A DNA stretch of 64,000 bases from Robiginitomaculum_A sp036478535 (GCA_965224735.1 OZ245059.1:1240001-1304000); one strand, 5' to 3'; counted from the first letter of the stretch, positions 1 through 8,756 are shown. A program made the numbers and translations. The notes: generated by a model from the letters alone, not told the origin.

Positions 1-135
1 GGGGCGCGGGTCTGGCGTAGACACCTAAGCGCGCCTATAAGAAATGAGAAGCCCTCCGAGAAAATCCGCGCGGCCCTTGGCGCACTACAAGCGGCCCGCA
101 TTGCTCATAAGGAAACGCAAGAACAAAAATGCTAG
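1..135 (+). CDS. 3' end of an unidentified gene cut by the window edge
   Basis: Frame 1 is open from the first base to a TAG at 133-135 and would encode the last 44 residues of a protein rich in Arg, Ala and Lys (ending HKETQEQKC). The stop overlaps the ATG of the permease gene at 129, an arrangement common in translationally coupled genes. I do not recognise the tail, and a chance open frame of this length is possible. Confidence 0.4.
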   Translation, partial: GARVWRRHLSAPIRNEKPSEKIRAALGALQAARIAHKETQEQKC

Positions 136-986
136 ATTCTCAAATCATAATTTTAGCGCTAACATTGATGGCCGTTGGCGCGGCGGCTGGGTTTAGCGCT
201 GGGTTGTTTGGCATTGGCGGCGGCGCGATTATTGTCCCCGCGCTTTATTATGCCTTTGGCAGGTTTGGTTATAGCCAAGATGTGATTATGCATGCCGCTG
301 TGGCAACATCATCTGCAACAATTATTATTACGTCTGTGCGCTCGGCTAGCGGGCACAATAAACATGGGGCGGTGGATTGGACGCTTATTTGGCCTGGCAA
401 TAGAGCGCGCGATATCGCGCGAAGTTGGGGTATTTGGATTGGTATAGGGTCATTATTTGCAGCGATGCTGATAGCGCGCTATCTGTCTGGGAGCATGCTT
501 ACTCTCGTTTTTGGTGTTATGGCTAGCATAATATCTTTGCAACTTATTTTTGGACGGCCAGATTGGCAGCTTGCAAAACAAGTACCAAACGGCGGCCTTA
601 TTGTCCCAAGTGTTGGCGTAGTGGTCGGAAGTTTGTCGGCGTTGATGGGCATTGGCGGCGGCGCTTTTTGTGTTACTTTGATGGTTTTATGTGGCAAAAA
701 TATTCACAGGGCGATTGGCACCGCATCAGCTATTGGTTTGTTTATCAGCCTGCCTGCGACGCTCGGCTTTGTTGTAAGCGGATTAGGCGTGGCAGGCAGG
801 CCTGCATACTCGCTTGGTTATGTCAATCTTTTGGGCTTAGTTTTCATCGCAGGTATGAGTTTTTTGTTTATTCCATTGGGTGTGAAGACAGCGCATAAAA
901 CCAGCCAAAAATATATGCGGATAATATTTGGATTATGTTTGTTTATCGTCGCTGTGAACATGATCCGAAAGGTGATTATGGGCTAG
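129..986 (+). CDS. TauE/SafE family membrane permease
   Basis: This 285-residue integral membrane protein belongs to the TauE/SafE (DUF81) family, whose members are linked to export or uptake of sulfite, sulfoacetate and other sulfur anions. It shows the two family half-repeats: a Gly-rich first helix with GLFGIGGGAIIVP near residues 26-38, and the matching second-half motif SALMGIGGGAF about 150 residues later. Hydrophobic segments fill most of the length. The start ATG overlaps the open frame entering from the left edge. It converges with the protease gene, and their 3' ends overlap by 4 bp. The substrate is not determined, though a sulfide oxidase module lies 3 kb away. Confidence 0.85.
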   Translation: MLDSQIIILALTLMAVGAAAGFSAGLFGIGGGAIIVPALYYAFGRFGYSQDVIMHAAVATSSATIIITSVRSASGHNKHGAVDWTLIWPGNRARDIARSWGIWIGIGSLFAAMLIARYLSGSMLTLVFGVMASIISLQLIFGRPDWQLAKQVPNGGLIVPSVGVVVGSLSALMGIGGGAFCVTLMVLCGKNIHRAIGTASAIGLFISLPATLGFVVSGLGVAGRPAYSLGYVNLLGLVFIAGMSFLFIPLGVKTAHKTSQKYMRIIFGLCLFIVAVNMIRKVIMG

Positions 987-1546
987 CGCCGCAGTGTCAG
1001 CATATATTTACTGGCCTCAACTTTTTGCAACTCCCCCAAATAACTCATACCAAGCAGTGACTGGGTTAGGCCTTTGGGAATGATAACGGCCTCTACATTT
1101 TTGACCGTGACTTGCCCAACCGATATATATTTAAGCTCGGCCCGCGCGCCCATGATTTGTCCAGCTGCCGTATTCATTGGTACATCATAGGTTAGCCTAT
1201 TTGGCCGAAGGCCTGCTTTGCGTGCATCTTGCGGCGTTAACGCCACAATGCTGGCGCCAGTATCGACAAGAAATTTAATGCGCGCCGAATTAACTTTCGC
1301 ATCTGCCCAAAAATGACCATCAGCTTGTTTTTTTAATCTTGCCACAGAGCCAACGTGCCGCACGCTCGGATTTGGAACGGGTTTTGCAGTTTCCTCATAA
1401 GCAAGATTGTGTGCTAGGCTTTTGTGAGTTTGGGGTTTTTCCATGCCAAGATATTGATTAATTTGCGTGCGTTTGGTAAACCCATAAAGGCTCGCACCAA
1501 TTAAGAGGCAAAATAACACACCATTACGTAGTAAAGTATTTCCCAT
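983..1546 (-). CDS. Retropepsin-like aspartic protease, membrane-anchored
   Basis: This 187-residue protein starts with one hydrophobic segment (about residues 8-22) and a linker, followed by a retropepsin-like domain. The catalytic motif FLVDTGAS places Asp95 in the active site, and the C-terminal LLGMSYLG matches the second conserved loop of the clan AA family common in proteobacteria (TIGR02281 type). One catalytic Asp per chain implies a homodimer, probably facing the periplasm. I chose the ATG at 1546 because AGGA lies 6 bases upstream; a start at 1588 is possible but has no clear ribosome site. Biological substrates of this family are largely unknown. A second, two-domain relative lies at 50335-51324. 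Confidence 0.8.
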   Translation of the reverse strand: MGNTLLRNGVLFCLLIGASLYGFTKRTQINQYLGMEKPQTHKSLAHNLAYEETAKPVPNPSVRHVGSVARLKKQADGHFWADAKVNSARIKFLVDTGASIVALTPQDARKAGLRPNRLTYDVPMNTAAGQIMGARAELKYISVGQVTVKNVEAVIIPKGLTQSLLGMSYLGELQKVEASKYMLTLRR

Positions 1547-1620
1547 AGGGCATCCTATAATAATTTTCTTACATTTTAATAAAGACATTTAAAAAATAAG
1601 ATATTAAAAATTTAATTGAA

Positions 1621-1632
1621 ACGGCGCGCCGT
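1621..1632. repeat. 12-bp perfect palindrome in a divergent promoter region
   Basis: ACGGCGCGCCGT is a perfect palindrome in the 120-bp AT-rich gap between the divergent protease and cobT-like genes. It could be an operator, but nothing identifies a regulator. Confidence 0.3.
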
Positions 1633-1669
1633 ATATGTTCACATTACGGTTTAGCTTAAGGGTCAATAT

Positions 1670-2644
1670 ATGCAAGGCAGTCCAGTAAAACCATTTGACG
1701 ATATGAGAGCTTTGATAGGTGCTATGCCAATTGCCGATACCAAGAGTGTGGCGAAAACGCAGGATAGGCTTGAGAAGGCTCTGGGCGGGCTACAGCCTTT
1801 GGGACGGCTTAGCCGTGGTGTTGCATGGCTAGCAGGCTGGCAAGAGAAAAAATTTCCGCAAATAAACAAACCCCTTGTTGCTGTTTTTATGGCAACACAC
1901 GGCGTTGCCGTTGATATAATCGGCGGTGATTTGAATGCTCGCGCTCAAAAGCGACTGAAGATGTTATCCGAAGGCAGCGCAGCAGTGCGGGGTATTGCGG
2001 CGGCGCAGGGCGCGGCGTTTAAAGTTTACGAAATGGGATTAAGTGAGCCTTGCGCCGATATGCGCACGCAGCCCTCATTGTCTGAACGCGAATGCGCTGC
2101 GGCTATAGCTTTTGGTATGGAAACGCTTGCAGAAGGTGCCGATATCATTGCGCTTGGGTGCGCGGGTGTTGGCAGTGCAGCAGCAGCAGCGGGCATTGCG
2201 CGCGGACTTTATGGCGGCACGGCCTCTTATTGGGCTGGTGGTCATGATGCACATGCTGCGCTCAGAACTAAGGCTGTAGAAACGGCAGCTAAGTTACACA
2301 AAAATGTATTAGGGGATCCGCTGGAAGTGTTACGGCATTTTGGCGGTCGCGATATAGCGGGTATGGTCGGCACGATTATTGCGGCTGGCCACCAAAAAAC
2401 TCCAATTTTACTCGATGGGTTTGTTGTTTGTGCTGCTGCGGCGATTGTACACGGCATTAATAAAGATGGCCTTAGTCATTGTATGGCAGCGCATCTAAGC
2501 GCGGAACCTGCTCATGGAGCCTTGCTTGATAGGATTAACAAAAAACCGCTTTTGGATTACGCAATTGGCGTTGGTGATGGGAGCGGCGCTGCCTTGGCTC
2601 TTGGGGCTTTAAAAGCAGCGACTGCGGGCGCATTAACAGTGTAG
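1670..2644 (+). CDS. CobT-family phosphoribosyltransferase, divergent and possibly inactive
   Basis: This 324-residue protein aligns by eye along its whole length to CobT (CobU of Paracoccus/Pseudomonas), which joins nicotinate mononucleotide and 5,6-dimethylbenzimidazole in cobalamin lower-ligand assembly. Clear family blocks are PLVAVF...HGV (68-79), GDPLEVLRHFGGRDIA (215-230), ILLDGF (246-251) and HLSAEPAH (275-282). The normally near-invariant GEMGIGNTT loop is instead GCAGVGSAA (163-171), putting Cys164 where the catalytic Glu174 of Salmonella CobT should be. The late GEGSGA motif is GDGSGA, with Asp303 at the Glu317 position. The N-terminal KPPGALG region is also altered. A paralogue with a changed or lost activity is likely. 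AGGG lies just upstream of the ATG. No other cobalamin gene is visible nearby. Confidence 0.75.
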   Translation: MQGSPVKPFDDMRALIGAMPIADTKSVAKTQDRLEKALGGLQPLGRLSRGVAWLAGWQEKKFPQINKPLVAVFMATHGVAVDIIGGDLNARAQKRLKMLSEGSAAVRGIAAAQGAAFKVYEMGLSEPCADMRTQPSLSERECAAAIAFGMETLAEGADIIALGCAGVGSAAAAAGIARGLYGGTASYWAGGHDAHAALRTKAVETAAKLHKNVLGDPLEVLRHFGGRDIAGMVGTIIAAGHQKTPILLDGFVVCAAAAIVHGINKDGLSHCMAAHLSAEPAHGALLDRINKKPLLDYAIGVGDGSGAALALGALKAATAGALTV

Positions 2645-2658
2645 AAAACAGTGTAGAA
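2635..2658 (+). repeat. 12-bp tandem duplication spanning the cobT-like stop codon
   Basis: Two perfect copies of a 12-bp unit (AACAGTGTAGAA) lie head to tail. The first contains the TAG stop of the cobT-like gene, so the second carries a duplicate of the stop just outside the gene. Confidence 0.8.
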
Positions 2659-2811
2659 AAAATATTCTTATATTTTAGTATTACCGCAGTTATTTTTCTA
2701 AATTTATAAATTATAGCAAGTTTTTTCCCTGCAATTTTGCGTATTGTGTGAAAGAATTTTCTTGGCAGTGACTCTTATTTGCCGCATTTTGACACTTTGG
2801 AGATATGTCCC

Positions 2812-3870
2812 ATGTCTATTTTTGAAAACGCTTCTTTTGATAATCATGAGAGCGTACATGCATTTTTTGATCCAAAGACAAAGCTAAGAGCTTTCATTGC
2901 TGTGCACTCAACCTATTTAGGGCCGTCGGCGGGTGGGTGTAGACTTTGGTCTTATGACGTATCTGACGATGCGCTTACGGACGTGCTTAGGCTGTCGCGC
3001 GGGATGAGCTATAAAAACGCTATGGCAGGTCTTAACCTTGGCGGCGGCAAAGCGGTGGTAATGCGCCCAGAAGGTCCAGAAGGTAAGGAAGATGGTAATT
3101 TTGACAGAGACGCACTCTTCACATCCTTTGGGCGGGCTTTAGATAATCTAAATGGCCACTATTATACGGCTGAAGACGTGGGTATGTCCCCTGATGATAT
3201 GCGCGTTATTCGCGCGCAAACCAAATATGTTGCAGGCCTTGACGAGGGGGAGGCGGCTTCAGGTGATCCGTCCCCAGTGACGGCCGATGGTGTTTTTCGC
3301 TCCATTGTATTGGCGGTGCGCAAAAAAATGGGCTGTGGTGTCGAAGGGCTTAGTGTCGCGGTTCAAGGTCTTGGCCATGTTGGTTATGATGTTTGTGCAC
3401 GGCTGCATGGCGCCGGAGCAAACTTAATTGTGACGGATATAAACCAATATGTGCTTAAGAAGGCTCGCGAGCAATTTGGCGCGAAAGTTGTTGATTTAGA
3501 CGCGATATATGATGCAGACGTTGATATTTTCTCGCCGTGCGCATTAGGCGCAATCCTTAACCAGGAAACTTTGCCAAGGATCAATGCGAAAATCATAGCA
3601 GGGGCTGCTAATAATCAACTTTCTGTACCCGCGATCGGGCAAAAATTACAAGAAAAAGGCATTTTATACTGCCCGGATTATGTGGTGAATGCTGGCGGAA
3701 TTATCAATATAGCGGGTGAAATTGAAGGTAATTACAGCAAGGCTTGGGTTGAAGAGAAACTATCAGGCGTGCAAAAAACACTGGAAGACATACTTGATTT
3801 GTCCGCCAGAACAGGGCGCACTGCGGACGTTATTGCCGATGAAATGGCGCAGGCTAGAATTGGTCGATAG
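2812..3870 (+). CDS. Leu/Phe/Val (branched-chain) amino acid dehydrogenase
   Basis: This is a 352-residue member of the Glu/Leu/Phe/Val dehydrogenase superfamily, in the short leucine dehydrogenase group that reversibly deaminates branched-chain or aromatic amino acids with NAD. The substrate-binding PSAGGCRLW (38-46) is followed by Lys68 and by GGGKAVV with Lys80, the lysine pair of Bacillus leucine dehydrogenase. The AEDVGMS segment carries the catalytic Asp. The Rossmann motif is VQGLGHVG. I chose the ATG at 2812 because GGAG sits 9 bases upstream; a TTG 33 bases earlier lacks this support. A preceding AT-rich stretch (2660-2790) probably holds its promoter. The exact substrate cannot be told from sequence. 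Confidence 0.87.
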   Translation: MSIFENASFDNHESVHAFFDPKTKLRAFIAVHSTYLGPSAGGCRLWSYDVSDDALTDVLRLSRGMSYKNAMAGLNLGGGKAVVMRPEGPEGKEDGNFDRDALFTSFGRALDNLNGHYYTAEDVGMSPDDMRVIRAQTKYVAGLDEGEAASGDPSPVTADGVFRSIVLAVRKKMGCGVEGLSVAVQGLGHVGYDVCARLHGAGANLIVTDINQYVLKKAREQFGAKVVDLDAIYDADVDIFSPCALGAILNQETLPRINAKIIAGAANNQLSVPAIGQKLQEKGILYCPDYVVNAGGIINIAGEIEGNYSKAWVEEKLSGVQKTLEDILDLSARTGRTADVIADEMAQARIGR

Positions 3871-3885
3871 CTTTTCTAGAATACG

Positions 3886-4161
3886 TTATTTGAAATATTG
3901 ACACAAAGTTCCAACGATGGCTTTGCCAATCTCGCCTTTGGCGCTGTAATAAACGGTTTGTGCTGCGCGGCGCGAAGTTACCAATCCGCTAGAGCGCATA
4001 CGCGAGAGGTGTTGAGATACGGCAGGCAAGCGCATTTTTACTGCGTCAGCTAACGTATTTACCGATTTCTCTCCGTCCATTAGCTGGCACATCAGCATGA
4101 TACGAGTTTCATTAGAGAGCGCTTTAAGCACATCAGCCGCATCAGCCGCATTAGCAGACAT
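3886..4161 (-). CDS. ArsR-family repressor, BigR/SqrR-like persulfide sensor
   Basis: This 91-residue winged-helix protein has the ArsR recognition helix (PAVSQHLSRMRSSGLV, 46-61) and an LxALSNETRxxL dimer helix. It lacks the metal-binding ELCVCDL-type motif of arsenic or cadmium sensors. Instead it has exactly two cysteines, Cys25 in the second helix and Cys87 in the last helix. That is the arrangement used by BigR and SqrR, which form a di- or tetrasulfide bridge on exposure to reactive sulfur. It lies 28 bp downstream of the RND gene, last in an apparent operon whose divergent neighbour is a sulfide:quinone oxidoreductase. Assignment to BigR/SqrR is inference from cysteine position and context. 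Confidence 0.8.
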   Translation of the reverse strand: MSANAADAADVLKALSNETRIMLMCQLMDGEKSVNTLADAVKMRLPAVSQHLSRMRSSGLVTSRRAAQTVYYSAKGEIGKAIVGTLCQYFK

Positions 4162-4189
4162 TTGCTTGGTTACGGATGGTTTGGATTGA

Positions 4190-7100
4190 TTACTTATAGC
4201 TTTCCCCTTTCACAATGTCTGTACCTGCCGCATCAAACACCCAATCAGGCCCGCGCACAGCTACATAAATAGCGGGAATAACCAATACAGTTAGCACTGT
4301 GGAGGAGAGCAAGCCAAACAGTAATGATATAGCAAGGCCTTGGAAAATAGGGTCACTTAAGATGACAACCGCGCCTATCATTGCGGCAAGCGCTGTGAGC
4401 AATATGGGTTTGAAACGGATCATGCCTGCTTCGATAAGAACATCCTTAAGTTTGTGCCCATCACCTTGTCGATTGCGAACAAAATCAACTAGCAATATAG
4501 AGTTTCTAACAATAATACCAGCAAGGGAAATAAACCCGATCATAGAAGTGGCAGAGAACGGCGCACCGAACAGCCAATGGCCAAACATGATGCCGATCAG
4601 GGTAAGCGGCACAGGCGCGAGTATAACCAGTGGTAATTTGAAAGAGCCAAATTGCGCAACAACTAAAATGAAAATACCCACCAAAGCTATGCCAAAAGCT
4701 ATGCCCATATCGCGGAAGGTGACAAAAGTGATTTCCCACTCCCCGTCCCATAGTAATGTGGTCTTTGTTTCGTCTTCTGGTTGACCTGCCATGCGGATAA
4801 CTGGTGCATCCAGCCCATGAGCCGCCCAGTCATAGGCATCTATTTTCTTTTGAATTTCAAACATGCCATAAATAGGCGCTTCAAAACGGCCAGCAAGTTC
4901 CCCTTGCACCATGTCGACAAAATGTCCGTCGCGCCTAAAGATTATTGGCGAGCCTTCCTTGGAGTTGATATTGACCACGGCACCAAGATCGATAGGATCC
5001 GATGTAATGCCCGCAAGGCGGCGGGGCACAGGAATGGATGCCATTTTTTGTGACCAAATTTTTTCAGAACGCGGGAAGGTAACACGAATGTCGAGCGGGT
5101 TACGGCCTTCCCCGCGCGGGCTTGCTCCGATAGTTTTTCCGCCAAAACTAATGGCGATTGTATCTAAAATATCTTGCTGTAGCACACCATAATCGGCAGC
5201 GCTTGGCGCGTCAATCGACACGACAAGGCGCGGGCGCGATTCGCCAATGCTATCATCAACATCAACAATATAATCCGTTTCCTCAAACAGGGTTTTTACA
5301 ATGGCGGCAGTTTTACGCCTTGTGATCGGGTCGGGAGCATAAATTTCGGCCAGCAGTGTTGAGATAACGGGCGGGCCAGGGGGGACTTCAACCACTTTCA
5401 CATTAGCCCCTTTACTAAGGTGCGCCATTTTAATGCGCTCACGAATATCCAGTGCGATTGCATGGGATGTGCGTTTACGGTGACTTTTTTCAGAGAGGTT
5501 GATTTGTAAATCCCCTTGCTCGGGGGATTGGCGCAAGAAATAATGACGGACAAGGCCGTTAAAATTAATCGGCGCAGCCGTGCCCGCATAGGCCTGAATA
5601 TCTTCTATTTCTTCTATTTCGCGTATTGCATCTGCCAAGGTGAACAGGGCGCGTTCTGTATCTTCCAAGGCCGCACCTTCAGGCAGATCAACAACAATTT
5701 GCATTTCGGATTTGTTATCAAATGGCAAAAGTTTCACGCGCACAGTTTTAGTTGCGAATAGTGTCATGGATAACAAGGTTAAAAGGCCAATGAGAATGAG
5801 GAAAATCCAAGAGCGTTTTCGCGTTTTGATAATCGGCGATACGGCCTTGGCGTAAAACTCGCCGAGCTTCCCAGCGCCGTCATGGGTGTGTGCTTTCATC
5901 TTAACTTTAGGCGCCAGTTTCATTATTAGCCACGGGGCAATGATAACGGCAACAAAAAACGAAAATATCATAGCAGCGGATGCGATGGCAGGAATAGGCG
6001 CCATATAAGGCCCCATAAGGCCTGATACAAACGTCATGGGCATGAGCGCGCAAATTACAGTTAGCGTTGCTATAATGGTTGGATTGCCAACTTCGGACAC
6101 AGCATTAATGGCTGCTTCAGTTTGGTTGTTCTTACCATGCAGGCCCCAATGGCGGGCTATATTTTCAATGATAACAATGGCATCATCCACCAAAATACCG
6201 ATGGAAAATATCAGTGCAAACAGGCTCACGCGGTTAATCGTAAAGCCCATCATATAAGAAGCGAATATTGTCAAAAGAATGGTTGTCGGGATCACAATAA
6301 GTGTCACAAGAGCTTCGCGCTGTCCGATCATAAGCGCGATTAAAACAACAATAGAAATAGTCGCAAGGCCAAGATGAAATAAAAGTTCATTGGCTTTATG
6401 ATTGGCAGTTTCGCCATAATTTCTGGTTACATGAACATTAAGACCATCGGGGATGAGGCTCCCTTTGAGGGTTTCTAATTTAGAAAGAATTTGTTCAGAT
6501 ACTTTCACAGCATTGGCACCTGGTCTTTTGGCGAGAGCGAGCGTAACTGCAGGGGCTGTATGCCAAAGGCCGCCCTTGCGCTCTAATGACCAAGCCCGCG
6601 CTTCGGTATCGCGTCCAATAACAGATATTTTGGTAATATCAGACACATAAACTTGCCGCCCGCCTGCGCCGCGCACTTTAAGCTTCTCGATATCCGTTGG
6701 TGATTTTATAGTGTCGCCAGCCTGTAGTACATAGGCCTTGCCATCCACTTTGGAAATTCCTGCTGGGAAAGCGTTGGCCGCGCCGCGCAAGGTTTGCACA
6801 AGCGTTTGCAAAGAAACGCCATAGGCAGCCAGCGCATTAACATCAGGTTCAACGCGAATTTCAAGTGCCCGCCCGCCAATGATTGTCGAGAGGCCAATAT
6901 TATCAATTTTCGTAAGCTCCGCTTGTAGCTCGCTGGCGATCATACGCAAAGACGTATCGTTCCATATATTATTAGTGTAATCCTCTGGTATTAAGGTCAG
7001 AGTAACAATCGGGACATCATTAATACCGCGCCCGATAACTTGCGGGACTGGGATATTGGGCGGAATGCGGTTAATATTAGCATTGATTTTTTCGTGAATA

Positions 7101-7456
7101 CGCAAGATGGCATCATCAGCGTCCGTGCCCACATTAAAACGTGCCGTGACCAGCGCCCCATCATCTTGCGCAATACTATAAACATGTTCGACCTCGGGAA
7201 TGGCTTTGAAAATTTCTTCTAAGGGTTTGGAAACTTGCTCGACCACATCGGTGGCGGACAGGCCAGGCGCCGCGATGCGCACATCAACCAAAGGCACAGA
7301 GATTTGCGGCTCTTCCTCACGCGCAATATTCATAAGTGCCATAAGACCCAAGGCCAACGCTACCAGCAAAAGCAGGGGCGTTAACGAAGAGCGGATTGTC
7401 GCCCGGGTAAGCGAACCAGAAATATCTTTTTTTGCTCTTACTTTTTGAACTGCCAT
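4190..7456 (-). CDS. RND-superfamily efflux pump, inner-membrane permease
   Basis: This 1088-residue protein has the AcrB/CzcA/MdtB architecture: a first transmembrane helix near residue 25, a large periplasmic loop, a block of six helices, a second periplasmic loop and six more helices. The proton-relay pair is visible in GILVDDAIVIIENIARHW in the central membrane block. The periplasmic part resembles the hydrophobic/amphiphilic efflux (HAE) groups more than heavy-metal pumps, but the substrate is unknown. The ATG at 7456 is chosen because it follows the adaptor stop by 4 bp; an upstream start would overlap the adaptor gene. No outer-membrane TolC partner is encoded nearby. Confidence 0.92.
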   Translation of the reverse strand: MAVQKVRAKKDISGSLTRATIRSSLTPLLLLVALALGLMALMNIAREEEPQISVPLVDVRIAAPGLSATDVVEQVSKPLEEIFKAIPEVEHVYSIAQDDGALVTARFNVGTDADDAILRIHEKINANINRIPPNIPVPQVIGRGINDVPIVTLTLIPEDYTNNIWNDTSLRMIASELQAELTKIDNIGLSTIIGGRALEIRVEPDVNALAAYGVSLQTLVQTLRGAANAFPAGISKVDGKAYVLQAGDTIKSPTDIEKLKVRGAGGRQVYVSDITKISVIGRDTEARAWSLERKGGLWHTAPAVTLALAKRPGANAVKVSEQILSKLETLKGSLIPDGLNVHVTRNYGETANHKANELLFHLGLATISIVVLIALMIGQREALVTLIVIPTTILLTIFASYMMGFTINRVSLFALIFSIGILVDDAIVIIENIARHWGLHGKNNQTEAAINAVSEVGNPTIIATLTVICALMPMTFVSGLMGPYMAPIPAIASAAMIFSFFVAVIIAPWLIMKLAPKVKMKAHTHDGAGKLGEFYAKAVSPIIKTRKRSWIFLILIGLLTLLSMTLFATKTVRVKLLPFDNKSEMQIVVDLPEGAALEDTERALFTLADAIREIEEIEDIQAYAGTAAPINFNGLVRHYFLRQSPEQGDLQINLSEKSHRKRTSHAIALDIRERIKMAHLSKGANVKVVEVPPGPPVISTLLAEIYAPDPITRRKTAAIVKTLFEETDYIVDVDDSIGESRPRLVVSIDAPSAADYGVLQQDILDTIAISFGGKTIGASPRGEGRNPLDIRVTFPRSEKIWSQKMASIPVPRRLAGITSDPIDLGAVVNINSKEGSPIIFRRDGHFVDMVQGELAGRFEAPIYGMFEIQKKIDAYDWAAHGLDAPVIRMAGQPEDETKTTLLWDGEWEITFVTFRDMGIAFGIALVGIFILVVAQFGSFKLPLVILAPVPLTLIGIMFGHWLFGAPFSATSMIGFISLAGIIVRNSILLVDFVRNRQGDGHKLKDVLIEAGMIRFKPILLTALAAMIGAVVILSDPIFQGLAISLLFGLLSSTVLTVLVIPAIYVAVRGPDWVFDAAGTDIVKGESYK

Positions 7457-7460
7457 GCCC

Positions 7461-8468
7461 TTAACCCTCTGGTAGTTCAATAACATCGCCGCTATGGAGG
7501 CCCGCTAGAACTTCAACAAAACCTTCACTATCCGCTTTTGGATTAGCCAGCGTTACAGGCGCATCAATACGGCGCTCGCCGACATGTACGCGTATGAAAT
7601 CAATGCCATATCGGGTTGTGATATACACTTTGGGGATACGCAATGCACGGCGCTGGCCAACAGGCACAAGCACATCAATCCTCTCGCCCACCAAGGCTTC
7701 AAGCCCGCCTTGGACAATGGCATCTGCGATCACAGAACCTTGGCTAAGTTCAGGGTAAATTTTAGAAATTGTCGCATATTTAATATCATTGCCGCGCGAA
7801 GGCTGGAGAAGCTGTAAGGACTCGCCTTGTTTTATTTGGCTTGCGTGGCGCTCAGGCAGTGACAAGCGCACCACGCCTTCTAAGGTTGCGAGGTGCGCAA
7901 TAATCTCGCCCGGGAGGACGATGGAACCTTTTACAACACTCACTTTGGTAACGCGCGCATTTGTTGGGGCTAAAATTTTCCCTTTGGAGCGCCTAGAGGT
8001 TAGAGTCGCGCGCTGCGCCTTCACGCTGGCGAGTTGTTTCTCTGTCACTGTAACCGCAGTGCGGGCTGCATCAAGTTTAGCGGTCGAGTAAAAACCTTTC
8101 TTTTGTAATTTCTGTGCGCGTTTAAAATCTTGGCGAAGCTGGGTTAGTTGACCCTCAATACCAGCAATATTTGCATCAAGGGCTGCAATTTGCGGATTAA
8201 GACTCTCATCTAAAACGGTGGCAAGTACCTGGCCTTTCTTTACAACGCTGCCTTCGTCAATATTAAGGCGAGTGATCACACCAGGGAGTCGCGAGCGAGC
8301 CGTTAGAGTATCGCTGGATTCCAGGCGAGCAACCACTGTACGGAAGTCCGTAATAATTTCTTCTGATACTACAAGAGTGGTATCAGTTTGTGCATTGGCT
8401 GTTGGTGGCGTTAAGAACGCGGCAATAATGGTTGATATCGTTATGAACCTAGATATTAGTTGTAGCAT
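7461..8468 (-). CDS. RND periplasmic adaptor (membrane fusion protein)
   Basis: This 335-residue HlyD/AcrA-type adaptor starts with a cleavable-looking signal sequence ending near TANAQ (residues 23-27). A split biotinyl-lipoyl domain follows, with LPGVITRLNIDEGSVVKKGQVLATL-type sequence around 60-90 and its second half near PTNARVTKV. Between them is an alpha-helical hairpin rich in Gln, Lys and Ala, and beta-barrel and membrane-proximal domains follow. It would bridge the RND permease to an outer-membrane channel. It is the first gene of the adaptor-permease-ArsR operon. Its start lies 288 bp from the divergent sqr start, in a region full of short tandem repeats. Confidence 0.9.
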   Translation of the reverse strand: MLQLISRFITISTIIAAFLTPPTANAQTDTTLVVSEEIITDFRTVVARLESSDTLTARSRLPGVITRLNIDEGSVVKKGQVLATVLDESLNPQIAALDANIAGIEGQLTQLRQDFKRAQKLQKKGFYSTAKLDAARTAVTVTEKQLASVKAQRATLTSRRSKGKILAPTNARVTKVSVVKGSIVLPGEIIAHLATLEGVVRLSLPERHASQIKQGESLQLLQPSRGNDIKYATISKIYPELSQGSVIADAIVQGGLEALVGERIDVLVPVGQRRALRIPKVYITTRYGIDFIRVHVGERRIDAPVTLANPKADSEGFVEVLAGLHSGDVIELPEG

Positions 8469-8494
8469 TTTCTTACTTTCAAAAAATTACACCC

Positions 8495-8557
8495 TTACGT
8501 GTTTAACTTGGACTTTTACGTGTTTAACTTGGACTTTTACGTGTTTGACTTGGACTT
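8495..8557. repeat. Three tandem 21-bp repeats upstream of the adaptor gene
   Basis: Units at 8495-8515, 8516-8536 and 8537-8557 are identical except for one base in the third. The core is TTACGTGTTTAACTTGG. They lie just upstream of the adaptor start, so they fall in its leader or promoter. A 21-bp period is two helical turns, suitable for stacked protein binding, but slipped-strand duplication explains them equally well. Confidence 0.85.
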
Positions 8558-8559
8558 TG

Positions 8560-8594
8560 TTTTTGTGAATAATAGCATTTTTGTGAATAATAGC
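8560..8594. repeat. Two direct repeats of 17 bp with an 18-bp period
   Basis: TTTTTGTGAATAATAGC occurs at 8560-8576 and again at 8578-8594, immediately after the 21-bp repeat array in the adaptor/sqr intergenic region. Confidence 0.85.
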
Positions 8595-8673
8595 GCCCTA
8601 TCTTGCTACAGTATCAGGAATAGGCTAGGTTAATATATCACACTTATATCATATTGCGTAATTGCGCAATAAC

Positions 8674-8741
8674 GAAATATAAAAATTAGACGTCAAAATG
8701 ACGCAATGAAATATAAAAATTAGACGTCATAATGACGCAGG
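8674..8741. promoter_or_regulatory. Duplicated candidate operator in front of sqr
   Basis: Two 34-bp direct repeats (8674-8707 and 8708-8741) differ at only a few bases, and the second ends 15 bp before the sqr start. Each contains the inverted repeat CGTCA-N3-TGACG (8691-8703 and 8725-8737). Paired dyads this close to a start codon fit a repressor site. The ArsR protein at 3886-4161 is the obvious candidate ligand, but this is inference: the dyad does not match the published SqrR or BigR sites that I know. Confidence 0.5.
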
Positions 8742-8756
8742 GTAAAAGGAACGATA

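Noticed and set aside
2660..2811. AT-rich gap before the leucine dehydrogenase considered as a riboswitch
   Set aside because: No conserved aptamer element or paired structure could be drawn; it is more likely a plain promoter region.
4299..5192. Several plus-strand open frames inside the RND permease gene
   Set aside because: They are antisense shadows; the RND frame on the minus strand has clear domain content throughout.
8495..8741. Possible CRISPR array in the adaptor/sqr gap
   Set aside because: Repeats are directly abutting with no spacers, the three arrays have different units, and no cas gene is near.
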